Positions 1 to 8,516 of a DNA stretch of 64,000 bases are shown piece by piece (position 1 is the stretch's first letter; each line of letters starts with the position of its first letter). Both the position numbers and the translations under genes were made by a program. The notes under the pieces were generated by a model, which saw only the letters and a list, made by a program, of their open reading frames with translations, was not told where the DNA came from and searched no databases. Source of the stretch: Nocardiopsis_B mangrovi (GTDB taxonomy: Bacteria > Actinomycetota > Actinomycetes > Streptosporangiales > Streptosporangiaceae); the NCBI RefSeq assembly GCF_042653925.1, contig NZ_JBHSFQ010000003.1, forward strand, positions 124,001 through 188,000, in the 5' to 3' direction.

Positions 1-70
1 GCCGCCCCCGGGGCACAGCCCCCACGCACGCGGGACCGCCGATGCCGTCATCGAGCTCCGGCCTCGGCGG

Positions 71-108
71 GTGTTCGGGGCGTCGGACACGCCCAGCGCC
101 CCGAACGC
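71..108 (-). terminator. candidate terminator hairpin after the flavin reductase gene
   Basis: The arms GTTCGGGGCG (73-82) and CGCCCCGAAC (97-106) are perfect complements around a 14-nt loop, and two further outer pairs (one G-T) extend the stem to 71-108. The hairpin lies 40 bp beyond the stop of the minus-strand reductase gene. There is no T-tract, which is usual in high-GC actinomycetes. I see nothing else in 1-147. Confidence 0.5.
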
Positions 109-147
109 GCCGGGCCGTCCGCGTGCGGGACGGTCCGGCACCTCCGG

Positions 148-765
148 TCACTGGTCGCCGAGGAGGCGTTCGAACGGGGTGGGGTCCTCGTAGGGGTCGG
201 GCTCCGGGGCCGCTGTGCGGCCCGCGATCAGGGTGGCGAGTTCCGTGCCGGCGCGGCGTGCGCGGTCGGTCAGGGCACCCGACGCGCCGCCGTCGCCGCC
301 CCAGTCCTCTGATGCCGCGTAGACCGCGCTGGGTGCGACGACCGACCGCAGGTAGGCGAACATCGGGCGGATCGCGAACTCCAGCGCCAGGGAATGGCGT
401 GCCGTGCCCCCGGTGGCGCCGATCAGCACCGGCGTGCCCTCCAGCGCGCCGTCCTCCAAGACGTCGAAGAACGACTTGAACAGGCCGCTGTAGGAGGCGT
501 TGAACACCGGTGTGACCGCGATCAGCCCGTCGGCGCCGGTCACCTCCTCGATGACGCCGCGCAGGCCGCTCGGCGCGAACCCGGTGAGCATGGTGTTCAT
601 CAGGTCGTGGGCGTGGTCGCGCAGCTCCACCGTCTCCACGCGCGGGCTGTCGCCGTTCTCGCGCAGCGCCTCGGCGGTCGCCTCCGCGAGGCGGTCGGCC
701 AGCAGCCGGGTGGACGACGGGCGCCCCAGCCCGGCGCTGACCACTGCCAGCGTGCGTTCGCTCAT
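148..765 (-). CDS. NADPH-dependent FMN reductase (CE1759-type)
   Basis: This 205-residue flavodoxin-fold protein begins with a beta strand and phosphate loop (TLAVVSAGLGRPSSTRLLADRL), the FMN phosphate-binding region of NAD(P)H:FMN reductases. It continues with AVTPVFNASYSGLFKSFFDVL, the family's typical central motif. It should reduce FMN with NAD(P)H and pass reduced flavin to a partner. The start ATG overlaps the stop of the luciferase-like monooxygenase upstream by 4 bp (ATGA), so the two are translationally coupled and probably form a reductase/oxygenase pair. The start is fixed by this overlap and by the length normal for the family. The physiological substrate cannot be told from sequence. 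Confidence 0.88.
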   Translation of the reverse strand: MSERTLAVVSAGLGRPSSTRLLADRLAEATAEALRENGDSPRVETVELRDHAHDLMNTMLTGFAPSGLRGVIEEVTGADGLIAVTPVFNASYSGLFKSFFDVLEDGALEGTPVLIGATGGTARHSLALEFAIRPMFAYLRSVVAPSAVYAASEDWGGDGGASGALTDRARRAGTELATLIAGRTAAPEPDPYEDPTPFERLLGDQ

Positions 766-1934
766 CGGGGGTCCTCCGTCGTCCGCGCGCTCTGCCCGGA
801 CCGGTCGTCCCGCTCCGTGTCCCGCGCGCCGTCCTCCTCCGCAGGGCGGTTCTCGGCGGCCCGCCGGGCGGCTTCCACGCGTGCGGCGTGGGTGGGCGCG
901 TCCGGGACGTGCGCGGGGCGCGCGGCCTCGAACTCCTTGCGCAGCACCGGCACGACCTCCTCCCCCAGGATGTCCAGCTGCTCCAGGACGGTCTTCAGCG
1001 GCAGCCCCGCGTGGTCCACCAGGAACAACTGGCGCTGGTAGTCGCCGAAGTAGTCGCGGAAGGCCAGCGTGCGGTCGATGGCCTCCTGCGGGCTGCCCAC
1101 GGTGAGCGGGGTCTCCCGGGTGAACTCCTCCAGAGAGGGCCCGTGGCCGTAGACGGGCGCGTTGTCGAAGTAGGGCCGGAACTCCTTCACCGCGTCCTGG
1201 GAGTTCTTGCGCAGGAACACCTGCCCGCCGAGGCCGACGATGGCCTGGTCGGCGGACCCGTGCCCGTAGTGCTCGAAACGGCGGCGGTACAGGCCGATCA
1301 GCTTCTGGTAGTGCTCCTTGGGCCAGAAGATGTTGTTGGCGAAGAACCCGTCGCCGTAGTACGCGGCCTGCTCGGCGATCTCGGGGCTGCGGATGGAGCC
1401 GTGCCACACGAACGGCGGGACGCCGTCCAGCGGGCGCGGGGTCGAGGTGAACCGCTGTAGCGGGGTGCGGTGCTTCCCCTGCCAGTCGACGATGTCCTCC
1501 CGCCACAGCCGGTGCAGCAGGTGGTAGTTCTCGACGGCCAGCGGGATCCCGTCGCGGATGTCCTTGCCGAACCACGGGTAGACGGGGCCGGTGTTGCCGC
1601 GCCCCATCACGAGGTCGACCCGGCCGTCGGCCAGGTGCTGGAGCATCGCGTAGTCCTCGGCGATCTTCACCGGGTCGTTGGTGGTGATCAGCGTCGTCGC
1701 CGTGGACAGGATGATCCGCTCGGTGCGGGCGGCGATGTGGCCCAGCATGGTGGTGGGCGAGGAGGGGATGAACGGCGGGTTGTGGTGCTCGCCGGTCGCG
1801 AAGACGTCCAGTCCGACCTCCTCGACCTTCTCGGCGATGGTCATGACGGCCTTGATGCGCTCGCCCTCGGTGGGGGTGCGCCCGGTGGTCGGGTCGGTGG
1901 TGACGTCGCCGACCGAGAAGATCCCGAACTGCAT
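762..1934 (-). CDS. LLM-class flavin-dependent oxidoreductase (CE1758 family)
   Basis: The 390-residue protein is a bacterial luciferase-like TIM barrel, recognisable by FGIFSVGDV at the N terminus, VFATGEHHNPPFIPSSPTT, LSTATTLITTNDPVKIAEDYAMLQHLADGRVDLVMGRGNT and the substrate/flavin region ending in VGSPQEAIDRTL. Such enzymes oxidise organic substrates with reduced FMN supplied in trans. Here the FMN reductase gene follows with a 4-bp overlap, which supports a two-component monooxygenase. About 45 C-terminal residues are charged, low-complexity and probably disordered. A palindromic site sits 24-39 bp upstream of the start codon. The substrate is unknown. Confidence 0.88.
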   Translation of the reverse strand: MQFGIFSVGDVTTDPTTGRTPTEGERIKAVMTIAEKVEEVGLDVFATGEHHNPPFIPSSPTTMLGHIAARTERIILSTATTLITTNDPVKIAEDYAMLQHLADGRVDLVMGRGNTGPVYPWFGKDIRDGIPLAVENYHLLHRLWREDIVDWQGKHRTPLQRFTSTPRPLDGVPPFVWHGSIRSPEIAEQAAYYGDGFFANNIFWPKEHYQKLIGLYRRRFEHYGHGSADQAIVGLGGQVFLRKNSQDAVKEFRPYFDNAPVYGHGPSLEEFTRETPLTVGSPQEAIDRTLAFRDYFGDYQRQLFLVDHAGLPLKTVLEQLDILGEEVVPVLRKEFEAARPAHVPDAPTHAARVEAARRAAENRPAEEDGARDTERDDRSGQSARTTEDPR

Positions 1935-1957
1935 CTCCGAAGCCTTTCCCAGTAAGT

Positions 1958-1973
1958 AGTTTCAATTTCAACT
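1958..1973 (-). promoter_or_regulatory. candidate operator and -10 of the reductase/monooxygenase operon
   Basis: AGTTTCAATTTCAACT has dyad symmetry AGTTnnAATTnnAACT (12 of 16 positions symmetric). It stands in an unusually AT-rich patch just upstream of the operon. On the minus strand TATAGT (1976-1971) could be a -10 box overlapping the site. The form resembles MarR-type operators, but no regulator gene is adjacent, so the cognate protein is unknown. Confidence 0.45.
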
Positions 1974-2175
1974 ATACTCGTAAACGAAGCCGCCGCGCGC
2001 TGTATTCCGCCGCCGGGCACCGTCGGCGGACGCACCGCGTATCGCCTGTCCGCACAGTGCACCACGGCCGCGACCGCGACCGGGACACCGCCCCGGCCGC
2101 TTCCACCCCTTCCCCGGCCGGACACCGGATCATCGGTCCCGCCCCCGACGCGAACCGTATCGGTGCCCGCACGCG

Positions 2176-2754
2176 TTGTGCGTTACAGATCCCTTTTGCG
2201 GAAGAATCGACCTGCCCATGATCGACCTCGCGAAGCCGCTGCCCTATGGCTTCACCCGTGCCGCTCCGGCGGCGGCCGGCGGCACCGTGTACTCCCGCCA
2301 CCCGCTCGTCCCCGTCGGCGACCCCGGCGCCGAGGCGGGCTCGCTGCACACGCCGCAGGCGCTGGTGGAGATCCCCGGGGCCGTACCCGTGGAGGTCACC
2401 TCCGTGCATCCGCTGCCTCCCCTCGACCCCGCCAACACCCGGCCGTGGCACGACGCGCTGCGCGCGCTCCCCGCTGCCGATCCCGACGGTCCCGCGCGGA
2501 TCCTCGCGGGCGACTTCAACGCCACGCTCGACCACGCGGCCCTCCGCGACGTCCTGGCGCGGGGCTATACCGACGCCGCCGCGGCGCTGGGCGAGGGCCT
2601 GCGCGGCACCTGGCCCGTGGGCCCACTGCCCAAGATCACCCTTGACCACGTCCTTGTGGACGCGCGGATCGGCGTCGGCGGCGTCGACACCCACGAGCCG
2701 GCGGGCGGCGACCACCGCGCCGTCTCCGCCGAGCTCACCCTCCCCGCCGCATGA
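2176..2754 (+). pseudogene. truncated endonuclease/exonuclease/phosphatase (EEP) family remnant
   Basis: The reading frame encodes the C-terminal half of an EEP hydrolase: ILAGDFNATLDH supplies the conserved GDFN metal/phosphate motif and LDHVLVD...GGDHRAV supplies the final DH motif with the catalytic His. The N-terminal half, with the first Asn/Glu metal ligands and usually membrane segments in actinobacterial relatives, is missing; the frame opens around PYGFTRAAPAAAGGTVYSRHPL, which belongs mid-domain. The GTG start at 2176 and the ATG at 2218 (MIDLAKPLPYGF, weak GGAAG upstream) are both possible. It is probably a decayed gene or a non-catalytic fragment. A sequencing frameshift upstream is an alternative I cannot exclude. 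Confidence 0.6.
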
Positions 2755-3335
2755 ACTCCGTGGCTCCCACGGGTACCCCGCTCACCTGCGGGAGCCACGG
2801 TCCCCACCTCCCCGGTCCCGCGCGCCCGACCGCGGGCGCGGGGCGGTGTCCGGCCCCCCGGCGACGGCCCGCCCCCGGACGCGGGCCGGGAGACCGCACG
2901 GCGGCGGCCTCGTCCCCCCAGGTCACTCTCGCCTCCTCACTCTGCTCCAACGGCCCCGCGAGTCGGGCCTCCGGCCGAGGGCGGCGCCGCCTCCACTCGC
3001 TCGTCGACTCGCCGCGACGCGTCCACAGGGCGGGACACGCGATGGCGGCGGCACGACCGACCGCACTAGCATCTGGACCAGGCGCCACACCCACGCTCCG
3101 TGTGCCGGCCGTCGACCGTCCCGACGCCCTCCCGGCACCGCTCTCACCGTCGCACCGCGCCGCGTCCCGTCACGTTTCGCGACCACGATCCCGCGACCGC
3201 ACCCGAACCCCGGCCCAGCGACGTCGCGACTCCCCGGCCACCCGGTTCCGTCCGGCCCGTGTCCGCCATGAGCGGTGCGAGCCCCGCCCGGTCCCTGTTC
3301 TTCGCTGTCCGCCTCCACCGAAGGAGCCCATCCCC
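2755..3335. other. 581-bp non-coding stretch
   Basis: A reading frame stays open across this stretch into the next gene, but it is Pro/Arg/Ser-rich, lacks a ribosome site and has no recognisable domain. I treat it as the 5' region of the secreted protein gene. No convincing promoter was found; CACTAGCAT near 3064 is the only AT-rich -10-like element. Confidence 0.5.
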
Positions 3336-3875
3336 ATGGCAGTCCCCGCAGCGACCCGCTGGATCGTCACGGCCCTCGCGGCACCGGCCCTGACCGCCTC
3401 TGCCCTCACCGCGTCCGCCATCGCCGACGACAACGGACAAGCGGGCGTCCACCCCGGCAGCCCGTTCCGGTTCGGCGACCCAGCGGCGATCGCCTTCCCC
3501 GTCGGCGCGTACCCGGAGGAATACGACTGGGACGACATGCGCGACGTCACGTTCACCGTCGACTCCGTCCAGCGCTCCGGGGCCGGCTCCGTGCGGTACC
3601 GGCTGGTCATCGAGACCCCGGAACTGGGCCGGGTGTTCGGGGTGAACGGCCTGCGCCCCCAGTGCTTCGCCGACGGCACCGCCTCCGACGATCCCGCCGA
3701 TTTGCCGGGCAGCGGCGAATTGGAGGCCGGCACCCACACCTACCCCCTCGACTGCGCCGTCCCTGCCGACACCGCCGACCTGGAGATCGGGTTCGACCAC
3801 CCCGGCCCCGATGGAGAGCCCGTCGCCATGGTGTTCACCGGAGCCGTCGACCCCGTCGACCCAGACGGCTCCTGA
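3336..3875 (+). CDS. secreted protein of unknown function
   Basis: The ATG at 3336 is preceded by AAGGAG (3321-3326) and opens a 179-residue protein. The first ~28 residues form a Sec signal peptide: a polar start with one Arg, an Ala/Leu/Thr-rich core (WIVTALAAPALTASALTA) and a likely cleavage after SAIA. The mature part is acidic, with a beta-rich look (DVTFTVDSVQRSG...YRLVIETPELGRVFGVNG) and two cysteines, one after GLRPQ and one in LDCAVPADTA, that could form a disulfide. It contains no recognisable catalytic motif. It is probably an extracytoplasmic binding or structural protein, but I cannot assign a family. Confidence 0.75.
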   Translation: MAVPAATRWIVTALAAPALTASALTASAIADDNGQAGVHPGSPFRFGDPAAIAFPVGAYPEEYDWDDMRDVTFTVDSVQRSGAGSVRYRLVIETPELGRVFGVNGLRPQCFADGTASDDPADLPGSGELEAGTHTYPLDCAVPADTADLEIGFDHPGPDGEPVAMVFTGAVDPVDPDGS

Positions 3876-3889
3876 TCGGCGCGCGCCAC

Positions 3890-3919
3890 GGCCGCCGCCG
3901 GGGCACCCCGGCGGCGGCC
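3890..3919. terminator. bidirectional terminator hairpin
   Basis: GGCCGCCGCCGGGG (3890-3903) and CCCCGGCGGCGGCC (3906-3919) are perfect 14-bp arms with a two-base centre. It lies between the convergent ends of the secreted protein gene and the CitMHS transporter gene and could serve both. Confidence 0.7.
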
Positions 3920-3930
3920 CGGCATCGACG

Positions 3931-5406
3931 TCAGAGTGAGACCGAGATCGCGCCCGTGGCCACGGCCACGACGGTCATCACCAGGGTCGTCCCGAACGCC
4001 CACTTGAAGATGAACCGCTGGTGCTCCCCGAGCGACACCCCCGCCATCCCGATCAGGATGAAGGTGGCCGAGGTCAGCGGGCTCAGCGGGAAGCCGGTGG
4101 TCATCTGGCCGAGAACCGCGGCGCGGCCGATCTCCGCGGGGTCCACGCCGAACTGGCTCGCCCCCTCCGCGAGCACGGGCAGCACCCCGAAGTAGTACGC
4201 GTCGGGCGTGAACACCAGGCTGAGCGGCATGCTGGTCACGGCCACCAGCAGCGGCAGCAGGCCGCCGGCCGAATCCGGGATGACCGAGACCATCGCGGAG
4301 GCCATGGCCTCGATCATGCCCGACCCGGTGAGCACACCGGTGAACACCCCGGCCGCGAAGATCATCGTCGTCACCAGCACCACGCTCTTGCCGTGGCGCT
4401 CCAGGAACGCCTGCTGGTCGCTCCACTTGGGCAGGTTGACCACGAGCGCCAGCGCGGTGGCGACGATGAACAGCACGGGCAGGGGCATCACCTCGGCCAC
4501 GAGGGAGACCACCAGGGTGATCGTCAGCACGAGGTTGAACACCAGCCGCGGGGTACCCACCGGCAGCCGCACCTGCTGTGCGATGAGGGCGGCGCCGGGG
4601 CCGTCGGCCGGCGACGCGCTCGTACCGGTCACGGCACCGGCCGCGTCGGCACCGGCCGCGTCGGTCCCGGGCGCTCCGGGGGTCCCGGGCGTCGCGGCCG
4701 CCTTCCCCCCGCCGGGGGCATCGGTGCCGGCCGCCGCACCGGCCGACCCGGCCGTCGCTCCGGGCGCCACCCCGACCCCTTCCGCGGTGAGCGCGCCGAT
4801 CCGGGCGCGCTCGCGGCGGCCCAGCCACCACGCCGAGAACAGCACCCAGGCCAGGCCCGCGAGCATGGCGGGCAGCACCGGGGTGAAGATCTCTCCCGAG
4901 GTCGCGTCGAGCGTGGCCATCGCGCGGGCCGTCGGACCGCCCCAGGGGATCATGTTCATGACACCCGCCGCGAGTCCCACCACGCCGGCCAGCAGCAGCC
5001 GGCTCATGCCCAGCTTCAGGTAGACCGGGAGGAGGGCCGAGATCGTGATGAGGAAGGTCGAGGCCCCGTCACCGTCGAGCCCCACGACCATGGTGAGGAT
5101 CGCGGAGCCCACCGTCACCCGCATCGGGTCGCCCTTGGCCACTGCCAGGATCCCGCGGATCACCGGGTTGAACAGCCCGGTCTCCAGCATCAGGCTGAAG
5201 TACAGCACCGCGAAGGCGATCATGATGCCGGTCGGCGCCACGGTGAGCAGGCCGTCCAGCACGAAGGTCCCCAGGTCGGGGCCGAACCCCCCGATCAGTG
5301 CGAAGGGGATGGGTACGAGCACCAGGGCGACGAGCACCGACACCCGGTTGCTCATCACCAGAGCCAGGAACAGCCCGATGGTGCACAGGCCCAATACGGC
5401 CGTCAT
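3931..5406 (-). CDS. CitMHS-family citrate/carboxylate:H+ symporter
   Basis: This 491-residue membrane protein has about twelve hydrophobic segments and matches the CitMHS family in its opening (LGLCTIGLFLALVMSNRVSVLVALVLVPIPFALIGG), in VGLDGDGASTFLITISALLPVY and in the second-half repeat TGSGMIEAMASAMVSVIP...LSLVFTPDAYYFGVLPVL. Family members import metal-citrate or related tricarboxylates with protons. A hydrophilic Ala/Gly/Pro-rich loop of ~75 residues divides the halves. The ATG at 5406 was chosen because GGAGGGCG precedes it; a 13-residue extension upstream lacks a ribosome site. It follows the CoA-transferase/CoA-ester lyase pair on the same strand but is separated from them by a strong hairpin, so it probably has its own promoter. 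Substrate is unproven. Confidence 0.85.
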   Translation of the reverse strand: MTAVLGLCTIGLFLALVMSNRVSVLVALVLVPIPFALIGGFGPDLGTFVLDGLLTVAPTGIMIAFAVLYFSLMLETGLFNPVIRGILAVAKGDPMRVTVGSAILTMVVGLDGDGASTFLITISALLPVYLKLGMSRLLLAGVVGLAAGVMNMIPWGGPTARAMATLDATSGEIFTPVLPAMLAGLAWVLFSAWWLGRRERARIGALTAEGVGVAPGATAGSAGAAAGTDAPGGGKAAATPGTPGAPGTDAAGADAAGAVTGTSASPADGPGAALIAQQVRLPVGTPRLVFNLVLTITLVVSLVAEVMPLPVLFIVATALALVVNLPKWSDQQAFLERHGKSVVLVTTMIFAAGVFTGVLTGSGMIEAMASAMVSVIPDSAGGLLPLLVAVTSMPLSLVFTPDAYYFGVLPVLAEGASQFGVDPAEIGRAAVLGQMTTGFPLSPLTSATFILIGMAGVSLGEHQRFIFKWAFGTTLVMTVVAVATGAISVSL

Positions 5407-5700
5407 CACTCGCCCGCCCTCCACGCGCCGACCAATACGGCGCACATGTCGCGTGGATCACATTCGTTTCGCACGAGTGTCCGGCCCATGACTGAGCTTT
5501 GTCCAACATCAAAAACGGATGAACCAATGCCCGGCGTGCATCAGTGCCGGAACGGACGATCTTCCCGCTCCGTGGCAGGGGTCGCACGGGCCCCTTCCGC
5601 CCCTCCACTCACGGGTCCTGGGCCGCTCCACCGCTCCACCGGTCACGGCCGCCACTGCTCCGGGTCGCCGGGTGAACGGAAGCACCAGCACCAGCGATGA

Positions 5701-5733
5701 GGGCATCCCCGGGTCCGAGACCCGGGGATGCCC
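5701..5733 (-). terminator. terminator after the CoA-transferase/lyase operon
   Basis: Perfect 14-bp arms GGGCATCCCCGGGT (5701-5714) and ACCCGGGGATGCCC (5720-5733) enclose a 5-nt loop. It lies 40 bp beyond the stop of the CitE-like gene and separates that operon from the transporter gene. The rest of 5407-5773 shows no gene; it must hold the transporter promoter, which I could not place. Confidence 0.75.
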
Positions 5734-5773
5734 TCGACGGAGGCGACGGCCGACCCGACCGGCCGGCGCCGCC

Positions 5774-6739
5774 TCACCCCGCCGGGCCGCCGCCTTCCGC
5801 GCCTGCGTGGCGGGCCAGGCGGGTGCGGGCCGAGGCGAGCATGGCCTCGTCGATCATCACGCCCTCGAACACCACGGCCCCCTCCCCCGCCGCTTGGGCA
5901 CGCTCCATCTCGGCCACGAGTCGCCGGTCGCGGTCCAGGTCGGCCGCCGTCGGCGCGAACACCTCGTTGATCACCGGCACGTGCGCCGGGTGGATCGCCA
6001 TCATCCCCGCATAGCCCAGCGAGCGGTTCTGCTCGGCGAAGCGCCGCAGCCCGTCGAGGTCGCGGATCGCGGTCCACAGTCCACTGACCGGGTTGGGGGT
6101 GCCGGCCGCGCGGGCGTCCAAGAGCACCCGCGCACGCAGTTCCAGGGTCTCCGCCCCCTCCGGGCTCCACTGGAACCCGACCGCGCGCTGGATGTCGCCG
6201 TCGCGGGCGCTCAGCGCCCCGAGGCACATGACCCGGTGCGACGCCGTCCCCACTTCATAGGCGCGGCGCAGTCCCGCCGCCGTCTCCAGCAGGGGGACGA
6301 TCGCCAGCCCGCCGCGGGGCAGCCCCGCCTCCGCCTCGCTCCAGTCCAGCAGCCGGGCCGCGAACTCGACGTCGGCCGGGCCGTCCACCTTGGGCACGAC
6401 CACCCCGGCCAGCCCGGGCGCGACGACGGCGCGCACGTCCTCGGCCCCCGCCCAGCCCTCCAGCGCGTTGACCCGCACGAACAGCGCGGGCCCGCCGGGG
6501 CCGGCCGCCGCCGCGGCGATCGCCGCCACGGTGTCGAGCCGCGCCGCCTTCTTCTCCCGCTCCGGAACGGCGTCCTCAAGGTCGATGATCACCGCGTCCG
6601 CGCCGGACGCCAGCGCCTTCGGGATCCGGTCGGGCCGGTTGCCCGGCACGAACAGCAGTGAGCGGATGGAGGCGGCCGCGGCGGCGGGGGCGGTCGCACC
6701 CGCCCCACCGCCCCACCGTGGTTCAGATCGCGCCGGCAT
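5774..6739 (-). CDS. CoA ester lyase (HpcH/HpaI aldolase, CitE-like)
   Basis: The 321-residue protein has the CitE-like TIM barrel. It shows RSLLFVPGNRPDRIPKALASGADAVIIDLEDAVP (phosphate/CoA site and metal-binding acid), ALFVRVNAL with the conserved Arg, VVVPKV, and the C-terminal IHPAHVPVINEVFAP. The family cleaves or forms carbon-carbon bonds in malyl-, citramalyl- or citryl-CoA thioesters. The start overlaps the end of the CoA-transferase gene by 17 bp, so the pair most likely activates a dicarboxylate with CoA and then cleaves it. Itaconate/citramalate degradation works this way, but the usual hydratase is absent here. The N terminus carries an ~25-residue Ala/Gly extension, so the true start may be downstream. 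Confidence 0.85.
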   Translation of the reverse strand: MPARSEPRWGGGAGATAPAAAAASIRSLLFVPGNRPDRIPKALASGADAVIIDLEDAVPEREKKAARLDTVAAIAAAAAGPGGPALFVRVNALEGWAGAEDVRAVVAPGLAGVVVPKVDGPADVEFAARLLDWSEAEAGLPRGGLAIVPLLETAAGLRRAYEVGTASHRVMCLGALSARDGDIQRAVGFQWSPEGAETLELRARVLLDARAAGTPNPVSGLWTAIRDLDGLRRFAEQNRSLGYAGMMAIHPAHVPVINEVFAPTAADLDRDRRLVAEMERAQAAGEGAVVFEGVMIDEAMLASARTRLARHAGAEGGGPAG

Positions 6740-7946
6740 CGCGCAGCCTCCCTATCCGGTCGTCGTCGAGGCCCAGCCAGTCCCGGTAGACCAGGTCGTT
6801 GTCGGCGCCCAAGGCGGGCCCCGTCCGCCAGACGTGCCCGGGCCGCTCGGCGAACCGCGGCACGACCCCCTGCATCCGGACCGGTCCCAGATCGGGGTCC
6901 TGCACGGTGACGATGTCGCCGCGCTCGGCGTAGATCGGGTCGTTGACGATGTCCTCGGCGGTGAAGATCCGCGAGGCCACCACCTCCGCCGCCGCCAGCC
7001 CGCGCAGGGCCTCCTCGGCGTCGCGCGCCCGGACCCACTCGCGCAGCGCCGCGCCGAGCCGTTCCCGCCCCTCCATCTGCCGCTCGACGGTGTCGAACTC
7101 CTCGGTGGGCAGCCCGACCAGGCGGACGACGTTGAGGACCGAGCGCAGCGTGGCGGAGGTGACGGTGATCCACTCGCCGTCGCGGCTGCGGTAGGTGTCG
7201 ATGACCGCGGCGGGCGCCACCGGCAACCGGTTGCCCTGACGGGACGGTGCCACGCCCAGCTGGTCGTAGGCGATGACCTGCCACTCGACCAGGCGGAACA
7301 GGGGCTCGAACAGGGCGAGGTCGATCCACTCGCCGCGGAATCCGGGGTCGCGCTCCCGCCGGTAGAGGGCGGCGAGCACCGCCTGCGAGCCCATCAGCCC
7401 CGTGACGGCGTCGCCGTGGGAGAACCCGGTGTGCACGGGCGGGCCGTCGGGGGCCCCGGTGATGTGCACGACCCCGCTGCGCGCCTCGCCCATCTTGCCG
7501 AATCCGGGGGCGTCGGCCAGCGACGAGGTGGCGCCGAACCCGGAGATCTGGAGGACCACCGCGCGCGGGTTGCGGGCGCGGATGGCCTCGTGGTCCAGGC
7601 CCCACTTCTTCAGCCGCGAGGCGCGGAACGTCACGATCACCACGTCGGCCCAGGCCACCAGCTCGCCCGCGACCTCGCGCCCTTCGGGAGCGTGCAGGTC
7701 GAGCGTGACCGACCGCTTGTTGCGGCCCGAGACCTTGAACCACAGCCGGACCCCGTCGCGTTCGGGGCCCATGGACCGCGCCGCGTCACCGGCGCCGGGC
7801 GGCTCGACGTGCACGACGTCGGCGCCCATGTCGGCCAGCAGCGACCCTGCCAGCGGACCCGCGACGACGTGCGCGAACTCCACGACCTTGAGCCCCGCGA
7901 GCTGGCCCCAGCCCCCAGCACCGGGCTCCGGTGGACGGTCCTGCAT
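6723..7946 (-). CDS. CaiB/BaiF family (class III) CoA-transferase
   Basis: This 407-residue protein begins with GLKVVEFAHVVAGPLAGSLLADMGADVVHVEPPGAGDAARSMGP, the hallmark of class III CoA-transferases. It continues with NKRSVTLDLHAPEGREV and VVIVTFRASRLKKWGLDHEAIRARNPRAVVLQISGFG. The candidate catalytic Asp lies in TGFSHGDAVTGLMG. It should move CoA between acyl-CoA and a free carboxylic acid. The ATG at 7946 has AGGAGG at optimal spacing, better than the start 27 codons upstream. It heads an operon with the CitE-like lyase. The carboxylate is not determined; the downstream CitMHS transporter suggests a di- or tricarboxylate. Confidence 0.87.
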   Translation of the reverse strand: MQDRPPEPGAGGWGQLAGLKVVEFAHVVAGPLAGSLLADMGADVVHVEPPGAGDAARSMGPERDGVRLWFKVSGRNKRSVTLDLHAPEGREVAGELVAWADVVIVTFRASRLKKWGLDHEAIRARNPRAVVLQISGFGATSSLADAPGFGKMGEARSGVVHITGAPDGPPVHTGFSHGDAVTGLMGSQAVLAALYRRERDPGFRGEWIDLALFEPLFRLVEWQVIAYDQLGVAPSRQGNRLPVAPAAVIDTYRSRDGEWITVTSATLRSVLNVVRLVGLPTEEFDTVERQMEGRERLGAALREWVRARDAEEALRGLAAAEVVASRIFTAEDIVNDPIYAERGDIVTVQDPDLGPVRMQGVVPRFAERPGHVWRTGPALGADNDLVYRDWLGLDDDRIGRLRDAGAI

Positions 7947-8516
7947 GGGCGTCGGCCTCCTGTCCGCACCGCGGGCCGCCGCCCTGCCGCGCCGCCCGCT
8001 CCTGCCTGCCAGCATGCCGAGCCCCACCCATGAGCGTCCAACATCAAAAGAGCATCGTCATATGTGGCATTGGCATGAATGGAGAATTCCCCGACCACCT
8101 GCGGATTCCCGGCCCTCGCGCCCGCCGGCTCCCCGGACGGACACGGCCGGTGTCCGGCGGCCGCCGAACGCGGACAGGGAGGGCGCGCGCACGCCCCGAT
8201 CAGGACCGGTGAATCCATGGCGTCGGACCGCAGTGGCACACGCATCCGCGGCCCACCCCATCGCACGAGCCCCCCGAACAACGCGACCGCGACGTTCGCA
8301 TTCGGCTCACCTAGGTATTTCGGCCACGACCGAAGAACATTCACCGACCCTTGCCGCTGCTCCGTTGAATCGAAGAATAGGAACGAGCAGCCGGACCGAA
8401 GAATCGGGGGACATCCGGCCACCCGGAAAACGGGAACCGTTTCCGGCCACGCGGGCGCAGCGGCGCCACGCGTTTCCATTTTCTTTCTCGAAAACCGAGA
8501 TCACACGGGGGATGAC
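7947..8516. other. 570-bp divergent intergenic region
   Basis: This region separates the divergent CoA-transferase and secreted I36-like genes and must hold both promoters. The part from about 8280 to 8510 is clearly less GC-rich than its surroundings. It contains the decamer GACCGAAGAA at 8328-8337 and 8394-8403 with a related copy (ATCGAAGAA) near 8370. No gene is supported. Confidence 0.5.

Noticed and set aside
2755..3335. N-terminal extension of the secreted protein
   Set aside because: A signal peptide begins exactly at the ATG at 3336 behind AAGGAG; the upstream frame is low-complexity.
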